Assembly: GCA_021464525.1 (NCBI GenBank)
Contig: JADRCO010001121.1
Location: 1 to 22,383 of the forward strand
Direction of reading: 5' to 3'
Length of the DNA stretch: 22,383 nt
Origin: Rhizophagus sp. LPA8_4_AMF
Lineage: Eukaryota; Glomeromycota; Glomeromycetes; Glomerales; Glomeraceae
Shown: positions 18,762 to 22,383 of the stretch, in pieces
Numbering within the stretch: the stretch's first letter is position 1
How the letters are laid out: the number at the start of each line of letters is the position of its first letter
Made by a program: the position numbers and the translations under genes
Notes under the pieces: generated by a model
The model's input: the letters and a program-made list of their open reading frames with translations, nothing else
What the model was told of the DNA's origin: nothing
Databases searched by the model: none

Positions 18762-18949
18762 TTTATATTATATAAATTTAAGAATTAGATCGGTTTTATA
18801 TTTTTAAAGTTGCTCAAAATGTACGATTTGTGTCATAGATGACACTAACCAATCAGATCATCTAGAATTATTTCATAATCTGAAGTTTTTTTTTTTTTTA
18901 TCAATTTCGATCTTTTTATCTTAAATTTTATTTTTCTTAAATAATAACA
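18762..18949. promoter_or_regulatory. Divergent promoter between GPN1 and TIM13
   Basis: This 188-nt region separates two start codons on opposite strands. It contains a 16-bp dyad (18830-18845) and, four bases after it, CCAAT (18849-18853), the core site of the Hap2/3/5 (NF-Y) complex, which in fungi often controls mitochondrial genes such as TIM13. Confidence 0.5.
18830..18845. promoter_or_regulatory. Perfect 16-bp dyad GTGTCAT-AG-ATGACAC
   Basis: Seven-base arms are exact reverse complements around AG. The dyad is centred about 110 nt from the TIM13 ATG and 75 nt from the GPN1 ATG. It is a candidate binding site for a dimeric factor acting on both genes; the factor is unknown. Confidence 0.4.
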
Positions 18950-19523
18950 ATGAATTACCCTAGTAATAATTATGGCCTATCCTCTAACATGTATGTAATA
19001 ATAAAATTCAAATTGACAACTCTAATAAGCTTAGAATTATTATTTATTTTAATAAACAGGGAAAGCAGGAAACAAGCCGTTATGGACCAAGTCAGAAACG
19101 AATTGGCACTTGCTAACGCACAAGAACTTATTAACGTACGCGAATTTTTGATGTTATACAGACATTGAATTGCTTTAACGTTAAAATTTTCGCGTTTATC
19201 TGACTATTAAATTTAATTGTTAACTAAAATATTATCCTTAAATTGTCATAAAATAATAATTAATTATAGAAAATCAATGAAAAATGTTTCTCTAAATGTA
19301 TTACGAAGCCAGGAAACAAGTTAGAAAGCAGCGAACAGGTGAGTAATGCATTATAAGTAGTAATCACTGACGTATGTCTTTTATTATTTGTTAATTATGT
19401 ATGCTTTTTTAGACTTGTGTTGCTAAATGTATGGATCGTTATATGGAAGCATGGAACATTGTATCTAGAGCTTATATTAGTAGAGTTCAGAGAGAGAGTC
19501 ATTCTCAAGGAGAAAGTCTATGA
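18950..19523 (+). CDS. TIM13: Mitochondrial small Tim chaperone Tim13
   Basis: Four exons (18950-18990, 19060-19135, 19270-19338, 19413-19523) encode 98 residues. The twin CX3C motif is C45-FSK-C49 and C64-VAK-C68, separated by 14 residues. The sequence QVRNELALANAQELINKINEKC and the second half CMDRYMEAWNIVSRAYISR are typical of Tim13 rather than Tim8, Tim9 or Tim10. It forms a hexamer with Tim8 in the intermembrane space and escorts hydrophobic precursors such as Tim23 to the inner membrane. It has no presequence; import uses the Mia40 disulfide relay. The first intron splits the ATG codon for M14, and a frame reading through it would end in a wrong peptide. It lies back to back with GPN1. 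Confidence 0.95.
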
Positions 19524-20167
19524 GAATTATATAAGTTATTTATTAGCAGAACTCTGAGTAAAAATTAATGAAAAATCTATTACAATCCACTAATAACTGA
19601 TTCTTTTTTAAGAATATTATACATTTTGCTTTATTCATCCTATTTTGTATATAAAAGTTTTAAAAAAAGCTCATCATTATATTTCTTTTAACCTTTATAT
19701 AATAATTCTGTTTTTATTTTCTTTCTGTAATAATTTATCTTACTTCCTTTGCTTTTCAAAAATACAAAAAGAAAATAATTAATGGCAAACAAAAGTAAAT
19801 TAAATATATATACTAATGCTTTTTATAGTTTGATTATTCCAAAGATACAGTCTTTAAAAATTTTATGGTTCCATTTGGTTATTAACTGTATAATCCTACA
19901 AGTACTAATTACAGACTTAATTAAGTAATTACTTTATAATTATGATTTATAAATACTAGTCTTAATTTAATTTATATATTAAATAGTTTCAAGTATTTAT
20001 CTAATACTTTAAATATAAAAAGTAATTTTACAATCTAATTATTAATTATTTTTTTTTCAATATGCAGCATATTTATTTATTTATTAGAAAAATATATAAA
20101 TTACAATATAACAAGCAAACCTATTTAACTAAAATAACAAATAAACCATCTATAATAAAATTTACCT

Positions 20168-20227
20168 CATATGTGTACTATTATCCATTCAGTTTGCTAT
20201 ACAGGTGGGCACATTTAGTAATAAACC
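20168..20227 (-). repeat. Dispersed repeat, copy 2 (inverted)
   Basis: catatgtgtactatt (20168-20182) and tttagtaataaacc (20214-20227) are exact reverse complements of the two blocks at 709-723 and 649-662, in matching order. Between them is tacaggtgggcaca, which could be an element end. The copies lie in the two gene-poor flanks. Confidence 0.6.
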
Positions 20228-22070
20228 TTCTTAATTAGTACTTGCCAAACAGTGGCTCTATAAACTTTATATAATAAAAGAAAAAGCCATTAACAACTAT
20301 ATAATTAAATTACCATATTTAAAAAAAAGTCTAAAACTAACTTAAATACAAACTGAACTCTTCTATAAGTAATCCCTATAAGATTTCTCTAAAATGATAA
20401 AGTTGGCCTGTCCAATTGCATTCAACTGGCTAATATAGTAATACCTTATAGATCAATTAGTGTAATTAAATAATTATTTAAATTACCAAAATTAACAATC
20501 AAGCTATACTATTTACTTTCCAATATATTTAATCAAAATATATTGCATAAAGAGTTGGCAGCGTAAACTGAGCTGTAATTATACTTTAAATTCTAAGAGT
20601 AATACTAATAGTAGAATTTCTGATATCTAATATATAGGTTATAATAGACTTTTAATTAAAATTATTTTCTTACTAATTTTAATAAACTTTTTTAAATTGT
20701 AAAGTCCAAAAATTACAAAATAAAAAAAAGTTTATTGAAATTAGATTACTAAATACTGAGATATTTGCAAAAAACAATTTTTGGATTTTAAAAATAGGTC
20801 AATTTTTTAAAAATATAGTAGTAAATCATAAAGGATCTCATATAAATATATCAGTATCCAAACAATATTAAGATAACTTAAATCTTATGTAACAAAAATT
20901 TCAAAATGAAATATCTTGGTTAATATTATACCTACTGAAATAATTTAGATATCAAAATGTTTATCTTATAAAACAAATTTAACAAGTTCCAAAATTATTA
21001 AAATCCAATTACTGGTTCTTAAAATAGCAAAATTTGAAGTTAAAATGATAATTTAATTTTATATTTTTGAAATCAAAATTTATTATAAGATTTATATAAA
21101 ATCAAATCTGAATTTTTTTAGTATTATTTGGAACTCTATTTTAACTAATTTTAAAGTATAATAATTCTATGTTAATTAAAATATACTTCTGGAGTTATAC
21201 AGTAGGTGAGATTAGATTCTGAAATACTCAGGTAATGCTGAAATCTTGGAACTTATTAACAAGTATTATACTATAAGTTATATCCTTGCTAAAAATCCTA
21301 AACCTAAAATCCTAAATCCAAAAATGTGATTTAAAAGGATCTGTTTACTTCTAATAAAAGTTACCAGAATCATAAATAAAATTTATATTAAATTTTAAAG
21401 ATCCTACCAACTATATATATATAAATTATAAAAAAGAAAACATTACATTAAGTTAGAGCAGTGATACATATTACATAATATTTAATTTAATATAAACTTA
21501 CCCCTTCCTTCTCTTGTCAGATTTAACAGCTAATCAAATTATTATATTATAAATATATGATTTTATTAAGTGTAACGTAAGATTTTAACTATTACCTTTT
21601 CTTCTTTAATAATTACGTAATAAGTGTCACTCCCTTTATTATAATTTTTTTTTTAGACTAATTAACCAATAGGATTACTAGTATACTAATAAATTTAAAA
21701 TATTTTATAAAGATTTCTATTATAAGTAAGCGAAATTTTAATTTAAATTATAAATTTCTTGTTATTATTATTTACCAACTATATATATCAACTAAATTAT
21801 TAATTATTATAGCAATATACAATCTTACTGTATATATATTAATATTAATCAAAATGAAATAATTTTTCTGCTTCTATAGGTAATTTATATTGATTTGCTC
21901 TTCATTATACTTAAATCTATCCTTAAAAATCCTTATAATTTACAAGTTTTATAAGTGAAAATTACAAATGATAGATACTATGCTTCCTTTCAATAAAAAT
22001 TTTTTGTTAGGTTTTTGTAAAAAATATAAATAAATTAATTTAACAAATTTAATATAATTATGAGCATCTA

Positions 22071-22117
22071 TTTATATAATATTTGTAATAAATTTGTAAT
22101 ATCTTTATATAATATTT
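22071..22117 (+). repeat. Short direct repeat, period 33
   Basis: tttatataatattt occurs at 22071-22084 and again at 22104-22117, and the following sequence (rich in aataaat and ttgtaat) is also partly shared. Given the AT bias this is only modest evidence of a local duplication. Confidence 0.35.
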
Positions 22118-22230
22118 AAGATAAATTCATTATAAACTTGTAATATTTTTATGTAAAATTCAAAAATAATCTGTTACAAATTAGAAGTAAATTTGTATTT
22201 TATAGTTACATTTTTTACTATACTTCTCAG

Positions 22231-22383
22231 CGTAATTGATTTTCAAATGCCGTAATATTACAGCACAATGCCGAATTGCGTATTGATGTAACGTAATTCA
22301 TTTATACTGACGTAATTAGTTTGTACCAACGTATTAAAATTGTACCGACGTAATGGATTTTTATGTTAGGCGTAATTATTTAA
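22231..22383 (+). repeat. Degenerate 19-22 bp tandem array, CGTAATT unit
   Basis: CG-starting units begin at 22231, 22251, 22272, 22292, 22311, 22330, 22349 and 22371. Most read CGTAATT followed by a T-rich middle and often TACYGA. Units at 22292, 22311, 22330 are each 19 nt and most alike. The array continues past the window end. CG dinucleotides are rare in the surrounding flank, which makes the periodic CG stand out. Confidence 0.65.

Larger units (their letters stand above)
19524..22383. other. Gene-free, very AT-rich right flank
   Basis: About 2.9 kb without a supportable gene on either strand; stop codons are dense in all frames. It begins with the TIM13 3' UTR. It contains a second copy of the dispersed repeat (20168-20227), a 33-bp-period duplication (22071-22117), and a CGTAAT tandem array at the edge (22231-22383). 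The general look is decayed transposon sequence, but no transposase or reverse transcriptase motif is visible. Confidence 0.6.

Noticed and set aside
21290-21322. CCTAA-rich stretch resembling interstitial telomere repeat
   Set aside because: There are only a few irregular CCTAAA/CCTAAAAT units and no CCCTAA; this is weak in such AT-rich DNA.

Overview
The window looks like nuclear DNA of an arbuscular mycorrhizal fungus (Glomeromycotina, Rhizophagus-like). This is an inference from four things: very AT-rich non-coding DNA; many short AT-rich GT-AG introns (about 50-135 nt) in conserved eukaryotic genes; fungal-specific families (a Ste12 factor with C2H2 fingers, a GCR1_C-domain protein, an F-box/leucine-rich protein of the kind expanded in these fungi); and no bacterial features. 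No virus, CRISPR array, rRNA or convincing tRNA was seen.

Layout. 1-2404 is a gene-poor leader and the promoter of STE12 (2405-3991, +, single exon). 3992-5913 is a long non-coding stretch with several perfect inverted repeats and two long poly(A) runs. Then come a carnosine/histidine N-methyltransferase homologue (5914-7551, +, 8 exons), a ZRT3-like ZIP zinc transporter (8296-9732, +, 5 exons), geranylgeranyl diphosphate synthase (10119-11658, -, 9 exons), an AT-hook plus GCR1_C protein (11987-13216, +), ubiquitin-L40 fusion (13641-14271, +, 4 exons), an F-box/LRR protein (14542-15946, +, 2 exons), mitochondrial uS17 (16096-16525, -, 3 exons), GPN-loop GTPase 1 (16884-18761, -, 10 exons) and TIM13 (18950-19523, +, 4 exons). 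19524-22383 is gene-free, very AT-rich DNA that ends in a degenerate 19-22 bp tandem array running off the window. I joined the exons by hand so that frame and family similarity hold across every junction; the summed exon lengths are divisible by three in every gene.

Function. These are mostly housekeeping genes placed side by side, not an operon or pathway cluster. Themes are pheromone/MAPK-type transcription (Ste12), zinc release from the vacuole (ZIP), isoprenoid chain supply (GGPPS), translation and ubiquitin supply (Ub-L40), RNA polymerase II import (GPN1) and mitochondrial biogenesis (uS17m, Tim13).

The best leads are: (i) ubiquitin in the L40 fusion carries seven changes from the human protein, including G53A; (ii) a cluster of ACC-N3-AAGGT palindromes resembling Zap1 zinc-responsive elements upstream of the zinc transporter; (iii) nested inverted repeats downstream of STE12, including a 72-nt hairpin; (iv) perfect dyads in the two divergent promoters and the ubiquitin promoter; (v) two diverged inverted copies of a dispersed repeat in the two gene-poor flanks; and (vi) the CGTAAT array at the right edge. 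I did not find a clearly new multi-gene system.
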